Assembly (NCBI RefSeq): GCF_028657945.1
Contig: NZ_CP059693.1
Coordinates: 620,001-684,000 of the forward strand
Direction of reading: 5' to 3'
Length of the DNA stretch: 64,000 bases
From: Thalassomonas haliotis
GTDB lineage: Bacteria > Pseudomonadota > Gammaproteobacteria > Enterobacterales > Alteromonadaceae
A program made the position numbers and the translations under genes. Position 1 is the stretch's first letter. Each line of letters starts with the position of its first letter. A model generated the notes under the pieces. It did no database searches. It saw only the letters and a program-made list of their open reading frames with translations, and was not told the DNA's origin. Positions 8,266-17,262 of the stretch are shown here, piece after piece.

Positions 8266-9375
8266 ATGAAAAGAAGAATATTACTCATCCTTAGCTGGTG
8301 TTTTTTTTCAATTGCAAGTTACGCAGAATCTCCTGAAAGTACAGCCCTGACGATAAAAGAAGCCACGAAAGCATTAGATAACTACCTTAATGATCTCGCT
8401 AAAAAAGATAAGTTTTCCGGTAACGTGCTTCTTGCCAATAATGATAAGGTTTTGTATCAGGCAAGCTTTGGCATGGCTAGCAAGCGTTTTAATGCCGCCA
8501 ATAATTTGCAAACCAAGTTTAACCTTGGCTCGATGAATAAGATGTTTACTGCCATTGGCATTATGAAACTTATTGAGCAGGGCAAGCTTGGTTTAGACGA
8601 CAAATTAGCCGACTACGCAGACGAAAGCTGGCTGGCAAAAGACATTAGCAAAAAAATCGAAATTCAGCATCTGCTTAGTCATGCTTCCGGTTTAGGCAGT
8701 TATTTTAACCGTACTTTTATGAACAGTTCGAAAAATCTTTACCGCTCCCTCGATGACTATAAACCTTTGCTAAAAGGTGAAAGTCTGCTGTTTGAGCCGG
8801 GCACCGACAACCGCTACAGCAATACCGGTATGTTAATGCTCGGGGTTGTTATTGAGAAGGTCAGCGGGCAAAGCTATTTTGATTATATTCGCGAACATGT
8901 CTATAAACCGGCTGCTATGCTTGACTCCGGCAGTTATGAAATGGACCAGCCTGTAGCTAACCTTGCCATAGGTTATGAACCCAGCGACAAGAATGAAACC
9001 GGTTGGACCAATAACCTGTTTTTGCATGTGGTAAAAGGCGGGCCTGCCGGCGGAGGTTTTTCAACCGTTGGCGATTTGCACCGCTTTGCCCTGGCGTTGA
9101 CAAATTATAAGTTTTTGAATAAAAAGCTGACGCATACACTTTATGCGCCAAAGCCAGAGCTGCACTCTCCTGACTATAGTTATGGTTTCAGTGTCAGGGG
9201 AGCAAAAGATAACCGTATAGTCGGCCATCGAGGGGGATTTTTAGGGATAGGGGCGAATTTAGATATTTATCTGGACCGGGGTTATGTCTCGGCGGTAGTG
9301 TCCAATTACGGCAGGAGTTCCGAGCCGGTTGTCCGTAAGATCAACGAATTGCTGGCCAGGGTTGATTCGCATTAG
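8266..9375 (+). CDS. Serine hydrolase, beta-lactamase/penicillin-binding fold, exported
   Basis: A 369-residue protein with a signal peptide (MKRRILLILSWCFFSIASYA). It has the active-site triad of the class C beta-lactamase family: Ser89-x-x-Lys92 in GSMNKMF, Tyr184-Ser-Asn186 in NRYSNTG, and an HRGG motif near residue 320 in place of KTG. Members act in the periplasm as DD-peptidases, esterases or amidases; the substrate cannot be read from sequence. AAGGA precedes the ATG at good spacing. It stands alone, with prpE 190 bp downstream behind its own promoter region. A second, longer family member lies at 34798-36129. It need not confer antibiotic resistance, since most chromosomal proteins of this type do not. 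Confidence 0.85.
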   Translation: MKRRILLILSWCFFSIASYAESPESTALTIKEATKALDNYLNDLAKKDKFSGNVLLANNDKVLYQASFGMASKRFNAANNLQTKFNLGSMNKMFTAIGIMKLIEQGKLGLDDKLADYADESWLAKDISKKIEIQHLLSHASGLGSYFNRTFMNSSKNLYRSLDDYKPLLKGESLLFEPGTDNRYSNTGMLMLGVVIEKVSGQSYFDYIREHVYKPAAMLDSGSYEMDQPVANLAIGYEPSDKNETGWTNNLFLHVVKGGPAGGGFSTVGDLHRFALALTNYKFLNKKLTHTLYAPKPELHSPDYSYGFSVRGAKDNRIVGHRGGFLGIGANLDIYLDRGYVSAVVSNYGRSSEPVVRKINELLARVDSH

Positions 9376-9494
9376 TTCCGGATCTGTGGCGCGGTAGGAG
9401 TGAAAACGATGGCCGTGACTGGCAAAGACTTATGTTAATTAAGGCTTTGCGGTAAGCTTCTGCAAGACCATCATCCCTTAAACCTGACGATAAC

Positions 9495-9510
9495 TTAGCC
9501 TAAAGTCTAA
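9495..9510. promoter_or_regulatory. Candidate acetate/propionate regulon operator upstream of prpE
   Basis: TTAGCCTAAAGTCTAA, an interrupted palindrome sharing 13 of 16 bases with the site upstream of acs at 26260. A possible -10 (TACACT, 9533-9538) places the operator centre about 42 bp before the expected transcription start, the usual place for an activator overlapping the -35 region. Binding by a CrbR-type LuxR response regulator is inferred. Confidence 0.55.
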
Positions 9511-9564
9511 TAGCCATTTATCTTGATGGCGCTACACTGAGGATATAGACATCATAAGAGGAAT

Positions 9565-11457
9565 ATGGCGATGGGCTACCACAATGAATATCAGGCTTCA
9601 ATTGATGACCCGGCGGGATTTTGGCAAGAAAAGTCATCCTTGATCCAGTGGCATAAACCGCCGTGTCAGGCCTTGTCCCGGGATGAAAGCGGCAATTATC
9701 TCTGGTATGCCGACGGCGAGTTGAACTCTTGTTACCTGGCGCTTGATTATCATGTGGAAAACGGCCGCGGCGAGCAGACCGCCTTGATATACGACTCGCC
9801 GGTCACCGGCACCAGCCGGGAATATACCTACCGCGAACTCACCGACAAAGTGGCCCGTTTTGCCGGGGCGCTGCAATCTTTAGGGGTCTGCCGGGGGGAG
9901 CGGGTGATTATCTATATGCCGATGATCCCCGAAGCGGCGATTGCCATGCTGGCCTGTGCCCGCCTTGGCGCGATACATTCGGTGGTTTTCGGCGGTTTTG
10001 CCGCCCATGAGCTGGCGTTGAGAATAGATGACGCCCAGCCCAAGGTGATCCTCAGCGCTTCATGCGGTATAGAAATCGAAAAACTTATTCCCTACAAAGC
10101 CCTGCTGGACGATGCCATCAACCAGGCCAAACATAAAGTCGATGCCTGCGTGATTTTTCAGCGCCAGAAGCTTAAGGCCGAGTTGATCCCCGGCAGGGAC
10201 TACGACTGGCAGTTTATTGAAAAGCAGAGCGACCCGGTAGCCCCTGTGCCGGTTGCTGCGACAGATCCCCTGTATATCTTATATACCTCGGGCACTACGG
10301 GCACGCCAAAAGGCGTGGTCAGGGACAACGGCGGCCATGCGGTGGCGATGCGGTATAGCATGGCAACCGTATACGGCATGAAGGCGGGTGATGTCTTCTG
10401 GGCAGCCTCCGATGTCGGCTGGGTGGTGGGACATTCCTATATCATTTACGGGCCGCTGATGGCGGGCTGTACCAGTATTTTATATGAAGGCAAACCGGTG
10501 AGAACTCCGGATGCCGGTGCTTTCTGGCGGGTGTGCGAGCAATATAAGGTGAATGCGATTTTCAGTGCTCCCACCGCTTTTCGCGCCATTTGCAAGGAAG
10601 ATCCCGGCGCGGCTTTACTGCAGCAATATGATTTGTCATCCCTGCAGCGTATCTTTTTGGCGGGTGAACGTCTCGATCCCGCCACTTACCACTGGTTGAA
10701 ATATCATACCGAGTTACCTGTGATTGATCACTGGTGGCAAACGGAAACCGGCTGGGCCATTGCCGGTAATCCCGTCGGTATCGAGTTTTTGCCCACCAAA
10801 GCCGGTTCGGCCACTTGTGCTATACCTGGGTTTAACGTCCAGATCCTGGATAATACCGGCAAAGGGCAGGCTGCCAATGAGCAAGGCAGTGTCGCGATTA
10901 AATTGCCTTTGCCTCCCGGCTGCTTGCAGGGGATCTGGAAAAACCCCGAACGTTTTAAAGCGGGTTATCTGGCCACCTATGACGGCTATTACCTATCCGG
11001 CGACGGCGGTTATCTGGATGACGACGGTTATCTCTATATTATGGGGCGCACCGACGATGTGATTAATGTTGCCGGCCACAGGCTTTCCACCGGGGAAATG
11101 GAGGAAATTGTTTCAGGCCACCCGAATGTGGCGGAATGCGCCGTGGTCGGCGTTGCAGATGACTTGAAAGGCCAGGTACCGATGGCGCTGATTGTGCTGA
11201 AAAATGGTGTTGAAATCCCGGCAGAGCAAATTTTCGAGCAAATACGGCTTGAGGTACGCCAGCAAATCGGCGCTCTGGCCTGTTTGAAAAAAATTCACCA
11301 GGTGGAACGGTTGCCGAAAACCCGTTCCGGTAAAATATTACGGCGCCTGATACGGCAAATGGTCGACGGTGAAGATTTTAAAACACCATCTACCATAGAT
11401 GATGTTGAAATTATTACTGAAATCTCCAATGTGCTCAAGTTGGTGGCGTCTTTTTAA
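9565..11457 (+). CDS. prpE: Propionyl-CoA synthetase (AMP-forming)
   Basis: This 630-residue member of the acyl-CoA synthetase superfamily activates propionate, and probably other short acids, to the CoA thioester through an acyl-AMP intermediate in the cytoplasm. Visible motifs are the P-loop YTSGTTGTPKG, the PrpE-type VVRDNGGHAVAM, the core IDHWWQTETGW, YLSGDGG, and the C-terminal PKTRSGKILRRL whose Lys is catalytic and is the usual acetylation site. It differs from the acs product at 26370 in the residues after the P-loop and in lacking the longer Acs N terminus. It is monocistronic or leads into the response regulator gene 98 bp downstream. Two in-frame ATGs (9565 and 9571) follow AGAGGA; the second has the better spacing. 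The upstream operator-like palindrome suggests shared control with acs. Confidence 0.88.
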   Translation: MAMGYHNEYQASIDDPAGFWQEKSSLIQWHKPPCQALSRDESGNYLWYADGELNSCYLALDYHVENGRGEQTALIYDSPVTGTSREYTYRELTDKVARFAGALQSLGVCRGERVIIYMPMIPEAAIAMLACARLGAIHSVVFGGFAAHELALRIDDAQPKVILSASCGIEIEKLIPYKALLDDAINQAKHKVDACVIFQRQKLKAELIPGRDYDWQFIEKQSDPVAPVPVAATDPLYILYTSGTTGTPKGVVRDNGGHAVAMRYSMATVYGMKAGDVFWAASDVGWVVGHSYIIYGPLMAGCTSILYEGKPVRTPDAGAFWRVCEQYKVNAIFSAPTAFRAICKEDPGAALLQQYDLSSLQRIFLAGERLDPATYHWLKYHTELPVIDHWWQTETGWAIAGNPVGIEFLPTKAGSATCAIPGFNVQILDNTGKGQAANEQGSVAIKLPLPPGCLQGIWKNPERFKAGYLATYDGYYLSGDGGYLDDDGYLYIMGRTDDVINVAGHRLSTGEMEEIVSGHPNVAECAVVGVADDLKGQVPMALIVLKNGVEIPAEQIFEQIRLEVRQQIGALACLKKIHQVERLPKTRSGKILRRLIRQMVDGEDFKTPSTIDDVEIITEISNVLKLVASF

Positions 11458-11554
11458 AAGATAAATTGTCAGCTCGGACCGGGATGTTGCTGGCATGAGG
11501 CAGAGGAAAGGGGTATGTTAGCTGCTATAAATAAACCACACAGGGAGGCAGGTT

Positions 11555-12199
11555 ATGTTCCAGCCGGATAAAATTATTGTCGCTGATGATCACCCGCTGT
11601 TCAGGCAGGCGCTGCTGGAAACATTAAAAACAAGGATGCCTTCGTCCGCCTGGTTTCAGGCGGAAACCGTCGAGCAGTTAAACCAGGTATTATCGGCGCA
11701 GCAAGACGCCGATCTTTTACTGCTGGATTTAAATATTCCCGGTGCCCACGGTTTTAATAACCTGATTTATGCCCGCAACCACTATCCGCAAATTCCCGTG
11801 GTGGTGATTTCTGCCTATGAAGATAACGACACTATCGCCAAGGCCATGGAATTTGGCGCATCCGGTTTTGTGCCTAAATCGACTCCGGTAGAAGATATTT
11901 TTTCGGCAATACAAGCCGTGCTTGCCGGCCAGTTATGGACCCCGCAAGGGTTTAAAAGCCCGGTTAGTGAACATTGCGATATTGCCGCCCGGGTGGCAAG
12001 TCTGACCCAACAGCAGCATAAAATTTTGATGATGTTTGCACTGGGGTTGCAAAACAAGCAAATCGCCTATGATCTCGATGTCACCGAAGCCACTATTAAG
12101 GCCCATGCCACCGCCATTTTTAAAAAGCTCAATGTCAGGAACCGCACCCAGGCAGTTATCGCCATCAGCCAGCTGGATTTGGCTGAACAGTATTTATAA
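11555..12199 (+). CDS. LuxR/NarL-family response regulator, CrbR-like
   Basis: A 214-residue two-component regulator. The receiver domain (about 1-125) has the acidic pair ADDHP, phosphoacceptor Asp58 in LLLLDLNIPG and a later conserved Lys (FVPKST). The C-terminal LuxR helix-turn-helix spans about 148-205 (LTQQQHKILMMFALGLQNKQIAYDL, then EATIKAH). A strong GGGAGG precedes the ATG. In vibrios and pseudomonads the symporter-fused kinase CrbS and a response regulator of this class activate acs. Here a CrbS-like kinase is encoded at 17263-20703 and this regulator lies just after prpE, so it is the best local candidate to bind the 16-bp motif. The TPR kinase 670 bp downstream is an alternative partner. 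Confidence 0.82.
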   Translation: MFQPDKIIVADDHPLFRQALLETLKTRMPSSAWFQAETVEQLNQVLSAQQDADLLLLDLNIPGAHGFNNLIYARNHYPQIPVVVISAYEDNDTIAKAMEFGASGFVPKSTPVEDIFSAIQAVLAGQLWTPQGFKSPVSEHCDIAARVASLTQQQHKILMMFALGLQNKQIAYDLDVTEATIKAHATAIFKKLNVRNRTQAVIAISQLDLAEQYL

Positions 12200-12869
12200 T
12201 CTAATGCAGGCGAATTAACTCTGTAGGCACAACTTTTAGTGGGCATGCTGTTTGGAAAATTCGATAACAGCCTTCACTTATAACTTTGGCTTAGTCTGAG
12301 CCTGACATCTCCTTTTAAATCAATAAGGTAATCGCCTTTTTGATGGGGCTTGTTTTTCTGCATGATGTAGGTTAATGAGGGGGGATGGACAGGTTTAAAC
12401 ACGGAAGGGGCGAGCATAGTGGCCTGGTTTTTCATGGTACAGCGCATAATGCAGGTTTCACCATTGGCATGGATACAGCTATTATCACCTGCGGCGTCAG
12501 CCTCAATATTCGCACTGGAAGTTTACGGCAGGCAATAGCAAATGAAACGGCTAGCGGTATTAACCCTGGATAGCCATCAATAATCAAGCGCTAAGTATCA
12601 GGAGCCTGTACCGGGCATCTTATTGTCAAAGGCATTGTAAATTCATTTACTGCGTTTGCTCGGGAGAATTGCTGGCGTTGGCAGCAGGTGAGCTTTTGGA
12701 TTGGTAAAAACATTGCATTTGACAGGTATCCAGGGCTAAGGGCTCTTTTGTTGTCATTTATTCTCTTTATCATTTTGTTCTTCAACAGGGCATGGTAAAA
12801 TCTTTCTGGTTAGACCAGTTGGCAGGGGTTCGGATATTTTCTGCTATAAAAAATAGGGATGTTGACCAC
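12200..12869. other. Intergenic region before the TPR histidine kinase
   Basis: About 670 bp in which no convincing gene was found; short open frames lack ribosome sites and recognisable sequence. It contains GGCTTAGTCTGAGCC near 12287-12301, an imperfect palindrome that shares a half-site (TTAGTCT) with the candidate regulon motif. The kinase promoter should lie here. Confidence 0.5.
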
Positions 12870-15062
12870 ATGAAATTACGCTGTCGGGTAATAGCCGTGC
12901 TGTTGCTCTGTCTTCATAACGGCGCTTTTGCCATGACCCCGGAGCAGGCAAAAGAAAAAGTTGAGCTGGCTGAAAAGATCAGGAATGACAGTCCGCAACA
13001 GGCGATTGAGCTATTTACTGCCGTTGCCGATGACGCTGAAATGCTCAGCTTTCCGAAAATATTGTTTCCAGCCTTAAATTCTCTGGTGTTTGTCTTGATT
13101 GGCCAGGCAGAATTTGCCAGTGCTAAGTTGATGGCGCAAAAACTGTTTGACGAATCCTTGAAGCAAAACGACGCTTATTACCCGCCGATGGCGCAACTGC
13201 TGCTTGGTTATGTTGAAGAAAATCGCAGCAACTACCAGCTGGCCGAATCGCACCATAAATTCGCGCTGGAGCTGGCATTAAAAACCAATGACTCCGTGCT
13301 GATTGCACAGGCTTATGATCGCATCAGCTCTACCTTGCGTTTTCAGGACAAATACCTCGAAGCACTTAACCTGGTGCAAAAATCTATTGCCATCTTACGT
13401 GAGCAGGATGACGATAGGGTGTTGGCCACCACACTGCAAACATTGGGCATCATTCAAGGGATCCTGGGGGATTATACCGCGGCCCTCGCCACTCACACCG
13501 AAGCATTGGAGTTGCGCACGGCTTTGCAGGATAAGTCCGGCATCAGCGATTCCCTGTACGAGATAGGCGGCATATATAGAAAAATGAAAAACTTTCCGCT
13601 CGCCCTTAAACACGCGAAAATGTCGTACGAATTAGATAAAAAATTCGGACGTAAACTTGATGTCGCCAACAGTGCCAACCGGGTGGCGACCATGGCGCTG
13701 AAAACAAAAGATCTGGCTTTGGCAAAGGCATTCAGCCAGGAGGTCTTGGACCGTTATCTGGAACTGGATTCGAAGTCGGGGATCTCCGGCGCTTATGACT
13801 TGTTAGGCCTTATTGCCCTTGAATCCGGTGATCTTGCCCAGGCAAAAAAACATATCAATAAGGCGATGGCGATTGCGAGTGAACATAACCTGGCAAGCAC
13901 CCTTATCTCGGCACAAATCAGCCGTATTAAAGTGGCGCAGTTAGAGCAGGACTTTGTCACCGCCCAGGCGCTGGGAGAACAGGCGCTGGCCAGTGCCGCT
14001 GAAATTAAAGAAAAAGAAGATGAGATCATTTTGCAGCAATTGCTGGCAGACATTTATTACCAGCAAGAGGATTACCAAAAGGCCTTTGAAGCACACCGGC
14101 AGTATAAAAAGCTGGACGATGAAGTTGGCACCCGGAACCTGGCGCAAACGGTGGCGGCATTACAGAGCAAAGCGGAATTTATGCGCAGGCAACAAGAGAT
14201 AGATAATCTCAGCCATGAAAAAGTACTGCAGGCAGCCGAACTGAAACGGAAAAAGTTAGAACGCAATGCCTGGATTTTAGGCCTGAGTTTTTTAACTTTG
14301 CTGGTGGCCAGTATTAGCTATCGCCAATATAAAAAGCGTAAAATGGCGGCAGAGCGGGCGACCCTGTTACAGGAAGTGGTGGACAGTAAAAACCGTTTGC
14401 TTGCCGATGTTTCCCACGAGCTGCGCACGCCGCTGACCGCCCTGAAGCTGCAGGTGGAAGCGCTGCAATTTAACCTGGTGCAGGATGTTGATGCCTCATA
14501 TGAGGCCATGAACCGTAAAGTCATGGATATCAACCGCCTGATCAGCGATATCTATCAACTGGCGCAAGCCGACAGCGCCAGTTTGCACCTGCACCCCGAA
14601 GCCATTAAGCTGGATGAAACCCTGGCGTTATGGAATGAAGAATTTGAAGCTTTTGTTGAAGCCAAAGGTTTTAACTGGCAATCACAAATTAAGGTGGCTG
14701 AAGCTGTTTCTGTGCAATGGGATCAGGACAGGATCAAACAGGTGCTGACCAATTTATTGTCCAACAGTACTTTCTACACCGATGCTCCCGGTAAAATTGC
14801 CTTAAGCGTGGAGCAGGCAGCTCAGCACATTCATATCTGTATTGAAGATTCAGCGCCCGGGGTGGCGGATGAAGACCTGCAGAAAATATTTGAACGCCTG
14901 TACCGGGTTGAAGATTCCCGCAGCCGGCAAACCGGCGGTTCCGGACTGGGGCTTTCTATCTGTAAAAGCCTGATCACCGCACATCAGGGCAAAGTACGTG
15001 CAGGGCACAGTGAATTGGGGGGCTTGAAGGTAGAAATTCGCTTGCCTTTGGCGGCTGCGTAA
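12870..15062 (+). CDS. TPR-containing membrane sensor histidine kinase
   Basis: A 730-residue kinase. I chose the ATG at 12870 because it begins a clean signal peptide (MKLRCRVIAVLLLCLHNGAFA); the frame stays open 26 codons further upstream. Residues 25-440 are tetratricopeptide repeats, with units such as ALATHTEALELRTALQD and ALKHAKMSYELDKKFG, expected in the periplasm. A coiled coil (about 425-465) leads to one membrane helix near 467-485. The kinase core has the phosphoacceptor His516 in DVSHELRTPLTAL and the ATP-binding G boxes VADEDLQKIFERLYRV and GSGLGLSICK. There is no receiver domain. No response regulator follows directly; the LuxR-type regulator at 11555 is the nearest. The signal is unknown. 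Confidence 0.85.
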   Translation: MKLRCRVIAVLLLCLHNGAFAMTPEQAKEKVELAEKIRNDSPQQAIELFTAVADDAEMLSFPKILFPALNSLVFVLIGQAEFASAKLMAQKLFDESLKQNDAYYPPMAQLLLGYVEENRSNYQLAESHHKFALELALKTNDSVLIAQAYDRISSTLRFQDKYLEALNLVQKSIAILREQDDDRVLATTLQTLGIIQGILGDYTAALATHTEALELRTALQDKSGISDSLYEIGGIYRKMKNFPLALKHAKMSYELDKKFGRKLDVANSANRVATMALKTKDLALAKAFSQEVLDRYLELDSKSGISGAYDLLGLIALESGDLAQAKKHINKAMAIASEHNLASTLISAQISRIKVAQLEQDFVTAQALGEQALASAAEIKEKEDEIILQQLLADIYYQQEDYQKAFEAHRQYKKLDDEVGTRNLAQTVAALQSKAEFMRRQQEIDNLSHEKVLQAAELKRKKLERNAWILGLSFLTLLVASISYRQYKKRKMAAERATLLQEVVDSKNRLLADVSHELRTPLTALKLQVEALQFNLVQDVDASYEAMNRKVMDINRLISDIYQLAQADSASLHLHPEAIKLDETLALWNEEFEAFVEAKGFNWQSQIKVAEAVSVQWDQDRIKQVLTNLLSNSTFYTDAPGKIALSVEQAAQHIHICIEDSAPGVADEDLQKIFERLYRVEDSRSRQTGGSGLGLSICKSLITAHQGKVRAGHSELGGLKVEIRLPLAAA

Positions 15063-15302
15063 TGGCGGTAATTTGGCCTTTTTAGTGTGGCTGAACGAGA
15101 AAATACCTGAATAAACCACAGCAAGGATACTAGGTCTTTAAAAGAGCATGCTGGTTGAGAGCTTAGGTATCTTGGAAGATTTGTCATTTTATACTTTTGA
15201 TGAGTGATTGATTTTTAGTCAGAAAGATTTACTCTTTAATCCATAGAGCACTAACAGGGCGGTTTTAGTGTCAGGACAGTTAAAATCTATTTAAAACAAA
15301 TT

Positions 15303-15863
15303 ATGGATGATTTTGCCGCCAGACAATCCAGTTATCAGGGACTTTTGGTTAACGTATTAATGGTTTCTGGTTTCTTTCTCATCCAAATATCACAGGCAAA
15401 CTCAGCTATGTTTGGATTATCGAAAAAATACGATGTGCATTTATGTCCTGAAGTAAAAGGACAAATTTTACAAGAAGGTACTCCTGTAGCGGGCCTGGAA
15501 GTACTACGCGGACTGACTTATGTTGATAACATTGAACGGCTAGATAGCACGGTAACTGATGCGCAAGGGCGGTTTTTGTTGCCCGAAGTCGTTATTCAAT
15601 CAAAATTACCTGGTGATATGTTTGTTGAAAGCCGGACAAGACAAATAATTATCGCAAAAAGGTTTGATATCGATTACCTCTTATGGGGAGGCATATTACA
15701 TGGTATAGAGCCAAATGAGGCTTTTAGTATTAAATTATCGACTTTGCAGTGTGATTTAATCTCTCCTGAAATTAATTTTGAATTTTATAATAAGTTAAAT
15801 CCTAAGTTACCTTTTACGGCACAAGGTATCTGCCGGTGGGAGCAAGATTTCACTCCATATTAA
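15303..15863 (+). CDS. Exported DUF6795-like protein, candidate immunity protein for the adjacent lipase
   Basis: This 186-residue protein begins with a hydrophobic segment ending QISQANSA that looks like a cleavable signal, followed by a compact beta-rich domain with the carboxypeptidase-regulatory-like pattern VKGQILQEGTPVAGLEV and DSTVTDAQGRFLLPE. The start MFGLSKKYDV resembles proteins I recall as DUF6795; this is memory, not a search. The gene lies 69 bp upstream of a class 3 lipase gene on the same strand. A periplasmic protein paired with a lipase that lacks a signal peptide is how type VI lipase effectors and their immunity proteins are arranged. That role is inferred. The ribosome site for the first ATG is poor; in-frame ATGs at 15360 and 15408 would remove the signal, the latter giving a cytoplasmic protein. 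Confidence 0.6.
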   Translation: MDDFAARQSSYQGLLVNVLMVSGFFLIQISQANSAMFGLSKKYDVHLCPEVKGQILQEGTPVAGLEVLRGLTYVDNIERLDSTVTDAQGRFLLPEVVIQSKLPGDMFVESRTRQIIIAKRFDIDYLLWGGILHGIEPNEAFSIKLSTLQCDLISPEINFEFYNKLNPKLPFTAQGICRWEQDFTPY

Positions 15864-15932
15864 ATGATTCGTACTACTTTTATAGTTCATTAGCTTAGTT
15901 GTCATTAGGCATCTAGAAAAAGGAATTTAATA

Positions 15933-17069
15933 ATGAAAGAGTTATCACCTAATTTAGCTGCGCTATTTGCAAATTCTGTATATGACAGTTTTGAACAATC
16001 ATCATTGAGATCTTCAATGATTGGTTTGCCTAAAGCTTTACAAAATAATTTTAATTTTGGTGATTCGATTAAAGGTATAACAGGGACGGTATTTGATCAT
16101 TTATTTAAGCTCAGTTCAGAGTTTGGGCTTATTGCTCAAGGCAAAGAGGGGTCATTATATGATGGCCATCATGTGATTGCTTTAAGGGGCACTGCAACCA
16201 AGTCAGATATAGTGACAGATCTTCATGTTGGGATCACTGTCACGCATAATGGCTCTGCCGCTCATGCGGGGTTTGCAAAATCATTTCGCTCGATTCAACC
16301 GATATTAGCCCGTTATTTTAGCCAAGCGCCAAAAAAAACGGTTCATTGTGTCGGTCATAGTTTGGGAGGGGCATTAGCGACTCTGGCCGCAGAATGGATA
16401 AAAAGCGAATATAAGGTTCCTGTGTATCTTTATACCTTTGGCTCACCGCGTGTTGGGCTTCAAGGTTTTGCCGTTAAATCAACCAATTCAATAGATGAAG
16501 TCTTTCGCTGCACTCATGGCGCTGATCCCGTTCCCATGGGGCCTGTTTGGCCGTTTTATCATACCGGGCATGATCACCGCTTAAATTCAACTCAGGGCTT
16601 CTCGGCTAAAGAGCATAAAATGGCAGGTGATGCCCCGGGTTACATTAATACTGCCAGCCAATATGATAGCTATAACGATATGCAACTACATAATAGCAAT
16701 CAGTTTACCCCCGTCAGGTTGCAATATGAAAAACGTCATTTTGCCTCATTTTCTCTTTATTGGGCTCAGCGTTTAAATAATGCCTTAATTACCTTGCTCA
16801 GGGATGCAGGGGTGATCAGTTTACAGTTTTCCTTTACCAGCGGCTTAACATTTTATGATGCTGTTGCCCGTGCCTTGGAAGAAATTGGCAAGATATCAGA
16901 TCGTTTTGCTGAGCAGCAAAAAGGGTTGCTAGGCAATATGCTGGTTTTTGCCGGGAAGCCCTGGGTGAAAGTGACTGAGTTAAGTTATAAGTTTATCCGC
17001 TGGGTGCTGGATATTACATTGAATCAGCTATTTTCGATGATCAACCGGGCGCTTGCCTTGGTGAAATAA
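15933..17069 (+). CDS. Class 3 lipase family protein
   Basis: A 378-residue protein with the class 3 lipase signature: substrate-lid region GHHVIALRGTATKSD, nucleophile elbow CVGHSLGGALATLAAEW, and YTFGSPRVG with catalytic Asp likely in THGADPVP and His in the following FYHTGHDHRL region. It should hydrolyse acylglycerols or phospholipids. No signal peptide is visible, so if secreted it would need a dedicated route. The C-terminal 100 residues contain a moderately hydrophobic helical region. AAAGGA precedes the ATG. It follows the exported DUF6795-like gene, and the pair may be an effector and its immunity protein. Base composition of both genes is more AT-rich than the flanking prpE or kinase genes, which hints at horizontal acquisition. 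Confidence 0.8.
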   Translation: MKELSPNLAALFANSVYDSFEQSSLRSSMIGLPKALQNNFNFGDSIKGITGTVFDHLFKLSSEFGLIAQGKEGSLYDGHHVIALRGTATKSDIVTDLHVGITVTHNGSAAHAGFAKSFRSIQPILARYFSQAPKKTVHCVGHSLGGALATLAAEWIKSEYKVPVYLYTFGSPRVGLQGFAVKSTNSIDEVFRCTHGADPVPMGPVWPFYHTGHDHRLNSTQGFSAKEHKMAGDAPGYINTASQYDSYNDMQLHNSNQFTPVRLQYEKRHFASFSLYWAQRLNNALITLLRDAGVISLQFSFTSGLTFYDAVARALEEIGKISDRFAEQQKGLLGNMLVFAGKPWVKVTELSYKFIRWVLDITLNQLFSMINRALALVK

Positions 17070-17088
17070 TTCTGAATATACAAAGTTG

Positions 17089-17123
17089 GGAAATGCAAAG
17101 GATTTGCTGGCTTTGTCATTTCC
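17089..17123. terminator. Possible terminator hairpin after the lipase gene
   Basis: GGAAATGCAAAG and CTTTGTCATTTCC form a 12-bp stem with one bulged T and a 10-nt loop, 20 bp beyond the lipase stop and between convergent genes. There is no clear T tract, so function is uncertain. Confidence 0.4.
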
Positions 17124-17262
17124 TATCGTAACCTTGTCAGTTTGTGGGTTTCAGGGGGCGTTTAGGAATTAATGCTGTCTTGTTCTGATTCTTATGCATG
17201 AGTGTTCAGGCATGAGCAACATCCGAGTTATCTAAGCTAGCACTGTAAACTCCATCTCAGCA

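Noticed and set aside
8266-9375. Acquired beta-lactamase resistance gene
   Set aside because: The motif set and HRGG box fit a generic serine hydrolase or esterase, there is no mobile-element context, and a second relative is present.
12385-12573. Small plus-strand open frame in the region before the TPR kinase
   Set aside because: No ribosome site, no recognisable sequence and no conserved context.
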